Below, piece by piece: positions 16,491 through 25,134 of a DNA stretch of 57,304 nucleotides. The notes under the pieces were generated by a model. It was not told the origin of the DNA. It did no database searches and worked only from the letters and a program-made list of their open reading frames with translations. Position 1 is the first letter of the stretch. Every line of letters begins with the position of its first letter. The position numbers and the translations under genes are program-made. The stretch is from an uncultured Bacteroidales bacterium (GTDB taxonomy: Bacteria > Bacteroidota > Bacteroidia > Bacteroidales > Bacteroidaceae): contig CALFTK010000055.1 of the NCBI GenBank assembly GCA_937916465.1, positions 1 through 57,304 of the forward strand, given 5' to 3'.

Positions 16491-17621
16491 ATGAAGAGAA
16501 ATTTTATTTTCGCAGCGTTATTAGCATGTAGCGCAACAATTTTCGGACAAGAGTCCACAAATGACAATTATCAATTTACAACTGTAGATTCTGTTGGAAT
16601 TACCCCTGTCAAAGACCAGAATCAGTCAGGTACTTGCTGGTCATTTTCATCAATAAGTTTGCTTGAATCAGAGCTTATCAGATTAGGCAAAGGCGAATTC
16701 GATCTTTCTGAAATGTTCGTAGTACACAAAACAATGGAAGACAGAGCCACAGCAGCTGTACGCACTCATGGCGATGTTTCATACGCCCCGGGCGGCAGTT
16801 TCTATGACGTTATTTATAGTTACAAACATTACGGAATGGTGCCTAACGATGTTATGCCGGGCATTAAATACGATAGCGACAACCACAACCATAACGAATT
16901 GGCATCAGTAGCAGGTGCATACGTTGGGGCCATTGCAAAGAGCAATTCAAAAAGACTTACCAACGTATGGCATGATGGTCTGTCTGCAATATATGACACA
17001 TATCTTGGCGAATGCCCTGAAACCTTCACAGTAGATGGCAAAGAATATACTCCACGCACATACGCCGACGAAGTTTTAGGTTTGAATATGGACGATTACA
17101 TTTCACTCACATCATTCACACATCATCCTTTCTATGAAACATTCATCATAGAAGTTCCCGACAACTGGCGTTGGGCAGAATCATACAACCTTCCTATTGA
17201 AGAACTTATGGAAGTTATGAAGTACAGCATCAAGAACGGCTACTCATTTGCTTGGGCATCAGACGTATCGGAAAAGGGATTTGCAAGAAACGAAGGTGTT
17301 GCAGTTGTTCCTGAAGACGATTCAAAGATTAACGAAGCATTGAAAAAGCCAATGCCGGAAAAGAGCATCACTCAGGAGATGCGCCAGATAGCATACGACA
17401 ATTGGGAGACTACCGATGACCACGGAATGCACATATTCGGCATAGCAAAAGATCAGAACGGCAAAGAGTATTTCATGGTTAAGAATTCATGGAACACAGA
17501 CGCAGGTCGCAATGGTTTTTGGTATGCATCAGATGCATTCGTTGCTTACAAGACTTTGAATATTGTACTCCACAAAGACGGAATCCCAAAGAATATTCGT
17601 AAAAAACTTGGAATCAAATAA
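16491..17621 (+). CDS. Secreted C1B (bleomycin hydrolase/PepC-like) cysteine aminopeptidase
   Basis: A 376-residue papain-fold peptidase with signal peptide (MKRNFIFAALLACSATIFGQ). The active site is complete: QSGTCWSFSS (Cys), DDHGMHIFGIAKD (His) and MVKNSWN (Asn). The overall layout matches the C1B bleomycin hydrolase/aminopeptidase C family, which trims N-terminal residues from peptides. The signal peptide predicts export to the periplasm or beyond, unlike the cytoplasmic PepC of Firmicutes. It has its own promoter (16415-16445) and terminator (17652-17687), so it is probably monocistronic. Family assignment is firm; its natural substrate is unknown. Confidence 0.9.
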   Translation: MKRNFIFAALLACSATIFGQESTNDNYQFTTVDSVGITPVKDQNQSGTCWSFSSISLLESELIRLGKGEFDLSEMFVVHKTMEDRATAAVRTHGDVSYAPGGSFYDVIYSYKHYGMVPNDVMPGIKYDSDNHNHNELASVAGAYVGAIAKSNSKRLTNVWHDGLSAIYDTYLGECPETFTVDGKEYTPRTYADEVLGLNMDDYISLTSFTHHPFYETFIIEVPDNWRWAESYNLPIEELMEVMKYSIKNGYSFAWASDVSEKGFARNEGVAVVPEDDSKINEALKKPMPEKSITQEMRQIAYDNWETTDDHGMHIFGIAKDQNGKEYFMVKNSWNTDAGRNGFWYASDAFVAYKTLNIVLHKDGIPKNIRKKLGIK

Positions 17622-17651
17622 TAAAAAAGAGCAACATTTTTCAATAATAGG

Positions 17652-17687
17652 AAATCGGTTCATCAAAAAAAAGATGGACCGATTTTT
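17652..17687 (+). terminator. Rho-independent terminator of the C1B peptidase gene
   Basis: A 13-bp stem (AAATCGGTTCATC / GATGGACCGATTT, one G-U) with an A-rich loop, followed by a T run. It lies about 30 bases past the stop codon. Confidence 0.85.
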
Positions 17688-17708
17688 CATATATATAAGG
17701 TATATTTA

Positions 17709-17739
17709 TTGACATTAACACAAAAAATCATTAGTTTTG
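17709..17739 (+). promoter_or_regulatory. Promoter of the recJ-recQ-DAHP synthase-SGNH-ABC operon
   Basis: TTG (17709-17711), 20 bases, TAGTTTTG (17732-17739). It predicts a start near 17746, about 60 bases before the recJ ATG. Confidence 0.65.
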
Positions 17740-17806
17740 CAAATTAAAATACTACGAACTGAACACAAACTTACATTTATGATAAAAAAAGAAAAAAATA
17801 TATATA

Positions 17807-19534
17807 ATGAACTTCAGATGGAACTACCAGCCCCCGACATCTGAACTTAAAGAGGAAGCAGAGGCACTTTCCAAAAAGATTGGAATAAGCCCTATCCTCT
17901 GCAAGTTACTCATACAAAGGGGCATAAAGAGTGAAGCCGAAGTACAGCAATTCTTCAATCCTCAGCTTAAAGAGCTGCTCGACCCTCTTCTTATGGAGGA
18001 TATGGACAAAGCGGTAGAACGTATAAACAGTGCTATCGAAAAGAATGAAAGAATTCTGGTTTACGGCGATTATGATGCTGACGGCACTACGGCTGTCGCG
18101 TTGGTGTATAATTTTCTAAGACGCAGATACACCAACTTAGATTACTACATACCCGACCGTTACAACGAAGGTTATGGAGTATCTTACCAGGGTGTTGATT
18201 ATGCCTCCGAAACAGGCGTAAAACTGGTTATTGTATTGGATTGCGGCATCAAAGCAATTCAAGAGATTCGTTATGCAAAAGAGAAAGGCATAGACTTCAT
18301 AGTTTGTGACCACCACGTTCCCGACGATGAACTGCCACCGGCGGTAGCTATACTCAATGCAAAAAGAGAAGATTCCACCTACCCATTCAAACACCTGTCA
18401 GGTTGTGGTGTAGGTTTCAAGTTGATGCATGCTTTTGCATTATCAAACGAAATCCCGTTTACAGAACTCATACCGTCATTAGACCTTGTAGCTATAAGCA
18501 CTGCGTCGGACATAGTGCCAATAATGGGCGAAAACCGAGTACTTACATACTATGGTTTGCAACAGCTAAACAGCAATCCAAGCATAGGATTGCGTGCTAT
18601 TATTCAGGTATGCAAACTTAGCGACAAAGTATTAACCATAAACGATATAGTCTTTAAAATAGGGCCACGTCTAAATGCAGCCGGCCGTATGAGTAGCGGA
18701 AAAAAGGCGGTCGATTTGCTTGTAGAACAGGATTATTCCAGAGCGCTTGAACTGGCTGCAAAAATTGACCAGGAGAACGATGACAGGAAGAAAGACGACA
18801 AAGAGATGACTGAAGAGGCCAACGAAATTGTCAAGGCTTTAGAACAGGAAGGACAGCATCAGAATGCCATAATACTATACAACGAAAACTGGAAACGAGG
18901 CGTAATAGGAATAGTAGCATCCAGACTGACCGAAATATTCTATCGTCCAGCCATTGTGCTGACCAAAACAGGCAAATTGGCTACCGGTTCTGCCCGTTCA
19001 GTATCAGGATTTGATGTCTATAAAGCCATAGAAAGCTGTAAAGACCTGCTTGAAAACTTTGGCGGTCACACATACGCTGCCGGTCTGTCTCTAAAAATAG
19101 AAAATGTACCTGAATTCAAACGCCGTCTGGAAGAATATGTAACAAATCATATTGAACCTGACCAGATTGAAGCAGCCATTGACATAGATGCTGAAATAGA
19201 TTTTAAAGATATCACTCCAAAGTTCTTTAGAGATTTAAAGAAATTCCAGCCATTTGGGCCCGACAACCAAAAACCGGTATTCTGCACACACAATGTATAT
19301 GATTACGGCACAAGCAAAGTTGTAGGACGCGGGCAGGAACATATAAAACTGGAATTGATAGACAGCAAAAGCGGTCATCCGCTAAATGGCATAGCATTTG
19401 GACAGAGCAAACATCTGAACTATATAAAGACAAAACGTTCATTTAACATCTGCTATTACATAGAAGAGAACAACTTCCGCAGAGGCGATGTCCTGCTGCA
19501 AATAGAGAGCATAAAACCTAATTTACCTTCATAG
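17807..19534 (+). CDS. recJ: Single-stranded-DNA-specific exonuclease RecJ
   Basis: A 575-residue DHH-family 5'-3' single-strand exonuclease, full length. Motifs: DYDADGTTA (about residue 90), VLDCGIKA, CDHHVPDD (the DHH-type motif), SGCGVGFKLMHAF and RLNAAGRMSSGKKAVDLL, with the DHHA1 region GGHTYAAGLSL. RecJ acts in RecF-pathway recombination and mismatch and base-excision repair. It is followed 18 bases later by recQ, its helicase partner in the RecF pathway, so the pair makes functional sense. It is the first gene of a six-gene operon. Both the family and role are firm. Confidence 0.97.
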   Translation: MNFRWNYQPPTSELKEEAEALSKKIGISPILCKLLIQRGIKSEAEVQQFFNPQLKELLDPLLMEDMDKAVERINSAIEKNERILVYGDYDADGTTAVALVYNFLRRRYTNLDYYIPDRYNEGYGVSYQGVDYASETGVKLVIVLDCGIKAIQEIRYAKEKGIDFIVCDHHVPDDELPPAVAILNAKREDSTYPFKHLSGCGVGFKLMHAFALSNEIPFTELIPSLDLVAISTASDIVPIMGENRVLTYYGLQQLNSNPSIGLRAIIQVCKLSDKVLTINDIVFKIGPRLNAAGRMSSGKKAVDLLVEQDYSRALELAAKIDQENDDRKKDDKEMTEEANEIVKALEQEGQHQNAIILYNENWKRGVIGIVASRLTEIFYRPAIVLTKTGKLATGSARSVSGFDVYKAIESCKDLLENFGGHTYAAGLSLKIENVPEFKRRLEEYVTNHIEPDQIEAAIDIDAEIDFKDITPKFFRDLKKFQPFGPDNQKPVFCTHNVYDYGTSKVVGRGQEHIKLELIDSKSGHPLNGIAFGQSKHLNYIKTKRSFNICYYIEENNFRRGDVLLQIESIKPNLPS

Positions 19535-19552
19535 CACACAACAACAGAACAG

Positions 19553-21454
19553 ATGGATTACCTGGACATACTCAAACAGTATTGGGGTTATAGCAGTTTC
19601 CGAGGGATACAGCAAGATATCATAGAAAGCATAGGAAGCGGTAAAGACACACTTGGACTTATGCCTACCGGAGGAGGTAAAAGCATAACATTCCAAGTAC
19701 CCACTATGGCTATGGATGGTGTATGTCTGGTTATTACCCCTTTGATTGCATTGATGAAAGACCAGGTTCGCAATCTACGCGACAAAGGCATAAAAGCAGC
19801 AGCCATCTACACTGGAATGCGCAGAGATCAGATAATAGCCACAATGGAAAATTGTGTCTATGGAAATTACAAGTTTCTGTACATATCGCCCGAACGTCTC
19901 TCTTCGGAACTCTTTTTAGCCAAACTTCGTTATATAAACGTCTGTCTCATAACTGTTGATGAATCACATTGTATATCCCAATGGGGCTACGATTTCCGCC
20001 CTGCATATCTGAATATTGCAGATATACGCAAGTCACTACCCACAGTACCGGTGTTGGCACTGACAGCCACAGCTACACCCCGTGTTACTGATGACATACA
20101 GGACAAATTGGGTTTCAAAGAGAAGAATCTGTTCAGAATGAGTTTTGTGCGCGAAAATTTATCATACGTAGTAAGAGAGACAGAAAACAAATATGAAGAA
20201 CTAAAGCACATTCTCAGCAAAGTAGCAGGTTCAGGAATAGTATATGTCAGAAACAGAAAAGAGACAAAAGAGATAGCGGAGTATCTGAACAGCATAGGCA
20301 TATCATCAACCTTTTACCATGCCGGATTAGACCCCGAAATAAAAGACAAAAGGCAACAGGAATGGACCGAAAATCTATATAGAATTGTGGTAGCCACCAA
20401 TGCCTTTGGCATGGGTATAGACAAACCTGATGTAAGAGTAGTTATACATATCGACATGCCCGATTCCATAGAGGCATATTTTCAGGAAGCAGGTCGTGCC
20501 GGCAGAGATGGCAGACGTTCTTACGCCATTTTACTACATTCACCAGGCGACAAGAGACTGATAAACAAACGCATAAGCGACCATTTCCCGGAAAAGAAAT
20601 TCATAGCCACTGTATATGAAAAGTTAGCGTATTACTATGAAATGGCAATGGGCGATGGACAAGGTTGCACCTACGGATTCTCACTGGCAGATTTCTGTCA
20701 GCAATACGCATTACCAATAATACCCACCGAAAGCGCATTACGAATACTCACCAGAATGGGCTACATTGAGTATATAGATGAAATTGACTATTCGGCAAGA
20801 CTTCGCATAACATCAACACGCGAAGAACTTTACCGAACAAAAGAACAAGACACTACAAACGAAAACATACTAAACATTGTGCTGCGACATTATAGCGGCC
20901 TGTTTTCTGACGAAGTTTTCATAGACGAAAAGTTTATTTACACACAGGCTGGAATAACCAAACGTGAATTGTACAAAAGGTTCATAGATATGCAGCATCA
21001 AGGAATACTAAAATACGTACCTTCACGCAGGACCCCTGTTATTACTTGGAAAAAGAACAGAGTTGAGACAGATATGCTTAACTTTGCTGACGATATTTAT
21101 ACTGACCGCAAGCAGGAATACATAGAGAGAATAGGCAGCATACGTGAATATACCACAAGAAGAGTTGGTTGTAGAAGTGCAATTCTTTTGGACTATTTCG
21201 GCGAAAAGCAGAACAAACCCTGTATGCAGTGTGACCTATGTCTTGAAAAAGACAGTTCCGGCATTAAAAAGGGAGAATTCAAAGCCATAAGTCAGGATAT
21301 TGAAGATATGCTGTCCCAACAAGAGGGGACCACAGACAATATATACTCTCTGCCATACGAAAAGAACCACATAGAGAGTGTACTTCACAGATTGGCAGAA
21401 GAAGAGATAATATACATGACAGAAGGTAAACTAACATTGAATAAAGGGAATTGA
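19553..21454 (+). CDS. recQ: ATP-dependent DNA helicase RecQ
   Basis: A 633-residue superfamily-2 3'-5' helicase. Walker A GLMPTGGGKSITFQ, helicase box DESHCISQWGYDFRP, SAT-like LALTATATPRV, and QEAGRAGRDG (motif VI). The zinc-binding region has CMQCDLC. After the winged helix the chain ends with RLAEEEIIYMTEGKLTLNKGN, and I see no HRDC domain, which some RecQ proteins carry. Together with RecJ it resects DNA ends in the RecF pathway. The DAHP synthase gene begins one base after its stop codon, so translation is probably coupled. The family is firm; absence of HRDC should be checked by profile search. Confidence 0.95.
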   Translation: MDYLDILKQYWGYSSFRGIQQDIIESIGSGKDTLGLMPTGGGKSITFQVPTMAMDGVCLVITPLIALMKDQVRNLRDKGIKAAAIYTGMRRDQIIATMENCVYGNYKFLYISPERLSSELFLAKLRYINVCLITVDESHCISQWGYDFRPAYLNIADIRKSLPTVPVLALTATATPRVTDDIQDKLGFKEKNLFRMSFVRENLSYVVRETENKYEELKHILSKVAGSGIVYVRNRKETKEIAEYLNSIGISSTFYHAGLDPEIKDKRQQEWTENLYRIVVATNAFGMGIDKPDVRVVIHIDMPDSIEAYFQEAGRAGRDGRRSYAILLHSPGDKRLINKRISDHFPEKKFIATVYEKLAYYYEMAMGDGQGCTYGFSLADFCQQYALPIIPTESALRILTRMGYIEYIDEIDYSARLRITSTREELYRTKEQDTTNENILNIVLRHYSGLFSDEVFIDEKFIYTQAGITKRELYKRFIDMQHQGILKYVPSRRTPVITWKKNRVETDMLNFADDIYTDRKQEYIERIGSIREYTTRRVGCRSAILLDYFGEKQNKPCMQCDLCLEKDSSGIKKGEFKAISQDIEDMLSQQEGTTDNIYSLPYEKNHIESVLHRLAEEEIIYMTEGKLTLNKGN

Positions 21455-21455
21455 T

Positions 21456-22232
21456 ATGATAAAAACCAAACCTATAGACCAGTTGCAAACCTACAATGAT
21501 AAGATAGTCATTGCAGGCCCCTGCAGTGTAGAATCAGAGGAACAGATTCTGCATACTGCACAGCAGCTTAAAAAGATAGGCATAAAGATATTCCGTGCAG
21601 GAATATGGAAACCCCGCACCAGGCCCAACACATTTGAAGGAGTTGGCACAGAGGGTTTGGAATGGATAAAAAGGGTAAAAGATGAGACCGGAATGAAAGC
21701 CACCATAGAAGTAGCCACTCCATATCATATAGAGATGGCTCTCAAAGCCGAAATTGACATACTCTGGTTAGGGGCACGTACCACTGCCAGCCCTTTTGCC
21801 ATGCAAGAGATAGCCAACTCACTTAAAGGCACCGACATTCCGATATTTGTAAAAAACCCCATCAACCCTGACATAGAACTTTGGATTGGGGCATTGGAAC
21901 GTTTGGCACATGCAGGAGTAAACAGACTGGCAGCCATACATCGCGGTTTCAGCACATACGGTGACACAACATACAGAAACACTCCGATATGGGAGATTGC
22001 CACCGAACTGCGCAACAGAATACCACAGTTGCCTATTCTATGTGATCCAAGCCATATAGGTGGAAAAAGCGAATTAGTCAAGCCATTGGCAGAAAAAGCT
22101 TTGCACCTAAACTATAACGGATTCTTCATAGAGACACATATCAATCCAAGCAAAGCTTTAAGCGACAGCAGACAACAGATTACTCCGGAAGCTCTGCATC
22201 AGCTTTTAACCGAACTAAATATAAAACTATAA
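21456..22232 (+). CDS. 3-deoxy-7-phosphoheptulonate (DAHP) synthase, stand-alone
   Basis: A 258-residue enzyme of the AroF/KDO8P-synthase-related DAHP synthase type. It condenses phosphoenolpyruvate and erythrose-4-phosphate in the first step of the shikimate pathway. Motifs: IVIAGPCSVES, FRAGIWKPRTRPNTFEG, LWLGARTTASPF, IFVKNPINPD, AAIHRGF and LCDPSHIGGK. Many Bacteroides versions are fused to a chorismate mutase domain; here the chain ends right after the synthase barrel (HQLLTELNIKL), so a mutase is absent from this protein. It is an odd neighbour inside an operon with recJ-recQ upstream and a lipoprotein and ABC exporter downstream. Function is firm; cofeeding or regulation by the operon is inferred only from spacing. 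Confidence 0.9.
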   Translation: MIKTKPIDQLQTYNDKIVIAGPCSVESEEQILHTAQQLKKIGIKIFRAGIWKPRTRPNTFEGVGTEGLEWIKRVKDETGMKATIEVATPYHIEMALKAEIDILWLGARTTASPFAMQEIANSLKGTDIPIFVKNPINPDIELWIGALERLAHAGVNRLAAIHRGFSTYGDTTYRNTPIWEIATELRNRIPQLPILCDPSHIGGKSELVKPLAEKALHLNYNGFFIETHINPSKALSDSRQQITPEALHQLLTELNIKL

Positions 22233-22242
22233 TATTAAAGCA

Positions 22243-22893
22243 ATGAAGAAGTCATTTTTAATCTTTTCAGTTGTACTGATTACAGTACTTTCATCTTGTA
22301 ATAAAGAGCCACTACGAGTAGCATGCGTTGGCGATAGCATCACATACGGACACGGCATAGCAGACCGCGACCACGACACCTACCCTGCAATTTTAGACAG
22401 TCTATTGGGTAACAAATTCAACGTACAGAACTTTGGTGTATCGGGTACAACTGCGCTCAAAAAGAGCAATATGCCATACATGGAAGAACAGGCGTACAAA
22501 GACGCATTGGCTTTCAATCCGGACATTGTCACCATAAAGTTAGGTACAAATGACAGCAAACCATACAATTGGGAAAACAAAGCAAATTTCAAAGACGATT
22601 TAAAGTTTATGATAAACAGTTTCAGAGAACTACCTGCCAATCCCGATATATGGCTCTGTCTGCCTGTTCCTGCATACGGAAATGCCTGGAATATCAATGA
22701 CAGCATTATCTTTAACGAAGTAATCCCGCTTATACGCGAAGTTGCAAAAGAAGAAGGTGTAGAGGTAGTAGATTTAAATACGCCTATGTCAAACCACAGA
22801 GAATACTTCCCAGACACCATCCACCCAAATGAAGAGGGACAAGAAAAGATTGCGGGAATACTATTTGAGGAAATTTTTACCAATTATAAATAA
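22243..22893 (+). CDS. SGNH/GDSL hydrolase lipoprotein
   Basis: A 216-residue lipoprotein: signal sequence ending in the lipobox VLSSCNKE. The SGNH set is present: GDSITYG (block I), VSGTTA (block II Gly), KLGTNDSKPYN (block III) and FPDTIHPNEEG (block V, Asp-x-x-His). These enzymes are lipases or esterases, often deacetylating glycans or peptidoglycan. It lies 10 bases after DAHP synthase and 6 before the ABC ATPase, in the operon. Substrate unknown. Confidence 0.9.
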   Translation: MKKSFLIFSVVLITVLSSCNKEPLRVACVGDSITYGHGIADRDHDTYPAILDSLLGNKFNVQNFGVSGTTALKKSNMPYMEEQAYKDALAFNPDIVTIKLGTNDSKPYNWENKANFKDDLKFMINSFRELPANPDIWLCLPVPAYGNAWNINDSIIFNEVIPLIREVAKEEGVEVVDLNTPMSNHREYFPDTIHPNEEGQEKIAGILFEEIFTNYK

Positions 22894-22899
22894 TCGAAC

Positions 22900-23823
22900 A
22901 TGAACATTTTAAGAATTGAAGGTATTTCAAAGTCGTTTGCCAATCACAAAGCATTGGACAACGTATCATTAGAGATACCACAAGGCTCTATCTATGGTCT
23001 TTTAGGCCCCAACGGAGCCGGTAAAACAACACTAATCAGAGTTATTAACAGGATTACCATTCCTGACAGTGGAAAAGTCTATCTGGACAACAGAGAGATA
23101 ACCACAGAAGACATTATGCACATAGGTTATATGCCGGAGGAACGCGGTCTTTATGTAAAGATGCGTGTAGGCGAACAGGTGCTTTTCTTTGCCCGTCTTC
23201 ATGGTTTAAGCAAGCAGGAAGCCACAAAAAGAGCTAAAGAGTGGTTTGTCCGTTTTGGCATAGAAGATTGGTGGGATAAAAAGATAGAAGATCTTTCTAA
23301 GGGTATGGCACAGAAGATACAGTTTATCTGCACCGTAATACACGAACCCAAACTGCTTATCTTTGACGAACCATTTTCAGGTTTTGACCCCATAAATGCC
23401 GAACTTCTTAAACAGGAGATACTTCGTCTGCGCAACAACGGTTCAACCATTATACTATCTACCCACAATATGTCATCTGTAGAGGAACTTTGTGACAATA
23501 TCACCCTTATAAACAAATCGAAAAATATTCTATCCGGTTCTGTTGAGGAGATACGCACAAAAGCAGGAGGCAACACCTTTACCGTAACATACGGAGGCGA
23601 AAAAGATAACTTCTTTTCCGCTTTGGAAGATAAAGCCGAACTGATAGGCGAACCTGAAAACATTCTTGGCGGATACACCAGTTGCAAAATACACATATCC
23701 CGGAATGACGATATCCGCAGCGTAATAGCAGCTATTAATGAGAAGTGTAACCTACGTTCATTCCAGGAAATCATCCCATCAATGAACGATATATTCATCC
23801 GTGCTGTCAATGGCACATTATAA
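22900..23823 (+). CDS. ABC transporter ATP-binding protein, NatA-like
   Basis: A 307-residue ABC ATPase. Walker A GPNGAGKTTL (about residue 36), Q-loop region GYMPEERGLY, signature LSKGMAQK, Walker B LLIFDEPFSGFDP and H-loop STHNMSS. The C-terminal extension (about 225-307) is typical of NatA-type exporters. It pairs with the permease gene 11 bases downstream. NatAB exporters can expel sodium or other substrates; the substrate here is not shown. Confidence 0.9.
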   Translation: MNILRIEGISKSFANHKALDNVSLEIPQGSIYGLLGPNGAGKTTLIRVINRITIPDSGKVYLDNREITTEDIMHIGYMPEERGLYVKMRVGEQVLFFARLHGLSKQEATKRAKEWFVRFGIEDWWDKKIEDLSKGMAQKIQFICTVIHEPKLLIFDEPFSGFDPINAELLKQEILRLRNNGSTIILSTHNMSSVEELCDNITLINKSKNILSGSVEEIRTKAGGNTFTVTYGGEKDNFFSALEDKAELIGEPENILGGYTSCKIHISRNDDIRSVIAAINEKCNLRSFQEIIPSMNDIFIRAVNGTL

Positions 23824-23834
23824 ACCCGAAGACT

Positions 23835-25127
23835 ATGAGTAAAATAGGAATAATCATATCAAGAGAATACAAAGAGAGGGTAAGAAAAAAGTCATTCATA
23901 ATAACCACTCTGCTTATGCCGATTTTAATGTTAGGACTCTATCTGGCCCCTACACTTATCATGACAAAGGGCGGCATAGACCAACAGCAGATTATTGTTA
24001 TTGACGATTCACCCAACAAGATAGTATCTTCACAATTGGAAAATAACGACATAGTTGTTTTCAACATACTGGAGAACATAACCAAACAAGAGGCCTCATC
24101 ACAATATGCAGACAAAGATTCGGCATACGGTATCTTATATCTGGGCAGCAACATTTTGGACAACCCGAATGATTTGCAGTTCTACATAAACGAATCGGCA
24201 TCCATGCTGGTAGAAGAGAACATTATGGGTCAGCTGGAGAGAATTATTTCGGGCGAAAGAATGCGTAGCTACAACATAGAGGGCATAGAAGAGATTATTG
24301 CAAGTACAGATGTAAGCATAAACAACCTGAACACTATCAAAAATGATGGCAGTGGCGATGAAGACAACATGAAGAGTACATCTTCCATCTTCTCATATCT
24401 GCTGGCTCTCTTTTTGGGGCTTATTCTCTACATGATAATAATTCTCTACGGACAGATGGTAATGACAACCGTCATAGAAGAGAAATCATCACGCGTTCTT
24501 GATGTTATTGTTACCACCTGCAAACCTTTCGATATCATGATGGGAAAAATTTTAGGAATTGCGGCAGTTGCAGCCACCCAGATAGCCATTTGGGGGCTTC
24601 TGATTATTGCCGGCAGTCAGTTCCTGATACCTGCCATAGCAAGCATAGATCCATCATCGGACGCAGGTTCTGCTATCAATTCACTGTTGTCGCAGATTAC
24701 CGATTTTGGTTTTATAATAAAACTTGTAGTAGCAATGATAGTGTATGTTATTGGTGGTTTCCTACTCTACGCTTCGCTGTTTGCAGCAGCAGGTTCCGCA
24801 GTGGATAATGCACAGGACGGACAACAGTTCTCCACTATAATACTGCTTCCTATCATCTTTGCACTGATTATTATGATGCAGGTATTCAATAATCCTAACG
24901 CAGAAGTATTAAAATGGTGTTCTATGATACCATTCACATCGCCCATAGTGATGATGGCCAGAATACCTTATGGAGTAGAAAACTGGGAACTTATAGTCTC
25001 TTTCATCATTCTTATAGCAACATTCATTGCAACAACCTGGATTGCTGCACGAATATACAGAATTGGTATTCTTACACACGGTAAAAAACCAAGCTGGAAG
25101 GATTTAGGACAATGGATTCGTGGCTGA
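23835..25127 (+). CDS. ABC-2 type transporter permease, NatB-like
   Basis: A 430-residue ABC-2 permease. One N-terminal transmembrane helix (about residues 22-44) is followed by a large extracytoplasmic region (about 45-180) and then five or six helices starting at SSIFSYLLALFLGLILYMIIILYG. EKSSRVLDVIVTTCKPFDIMMGKILGI is the usual coupling segment. It works with the ATPase encoded just upstream. The gene ends the six-gene operon and its stop is 7 bases from the convergent antiporter gene's stop. Substrate unknown. Confidence 0.88.
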   Translation: MSKIGIIISREYKERVRKKSFIITTLLMPILMLGLYLAPTLIMTKGGIDQQQIIVIDDSPNKIVSSQLENNDIVVFNILENITKQEASSQYADKDSAYGILYLGSNILDNPNDLQFYINESASMLVEENIMGQLERIISGERMRSYNIEGIEEIIASTDVSINNLNTIKNDGSGDEDNMKSTSSIFSYLLALFLGLILYMIIILYGQMVMTTVIEEKSSRVLDVIVTTCKPFDIMMGKILGIAAVAATQIAIWGLLIIAGSQFLIPAIASIDPSSDAGSAINSLLSQITDFGFIIKLVVAMIVYVIGGFLLYASLFAAAGSAVDNAQDGQQFSTIILLPIIFALIIMMQVFNNPNAEVLKWCSMIPFTSPIVMMARIPYGVENWELIVSFIILIATFIATTWIAARIYRIGILTHGKKPSWKDLGQWIRG

Positions 25128-25134
25128 CAAGCCA

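Noticed and set aside
22380..22883. Minus-strand 167-codon frame opposite the SGNH gene
   Set aside because: Shadow of a clear SGNH lipoprotein in an operon.
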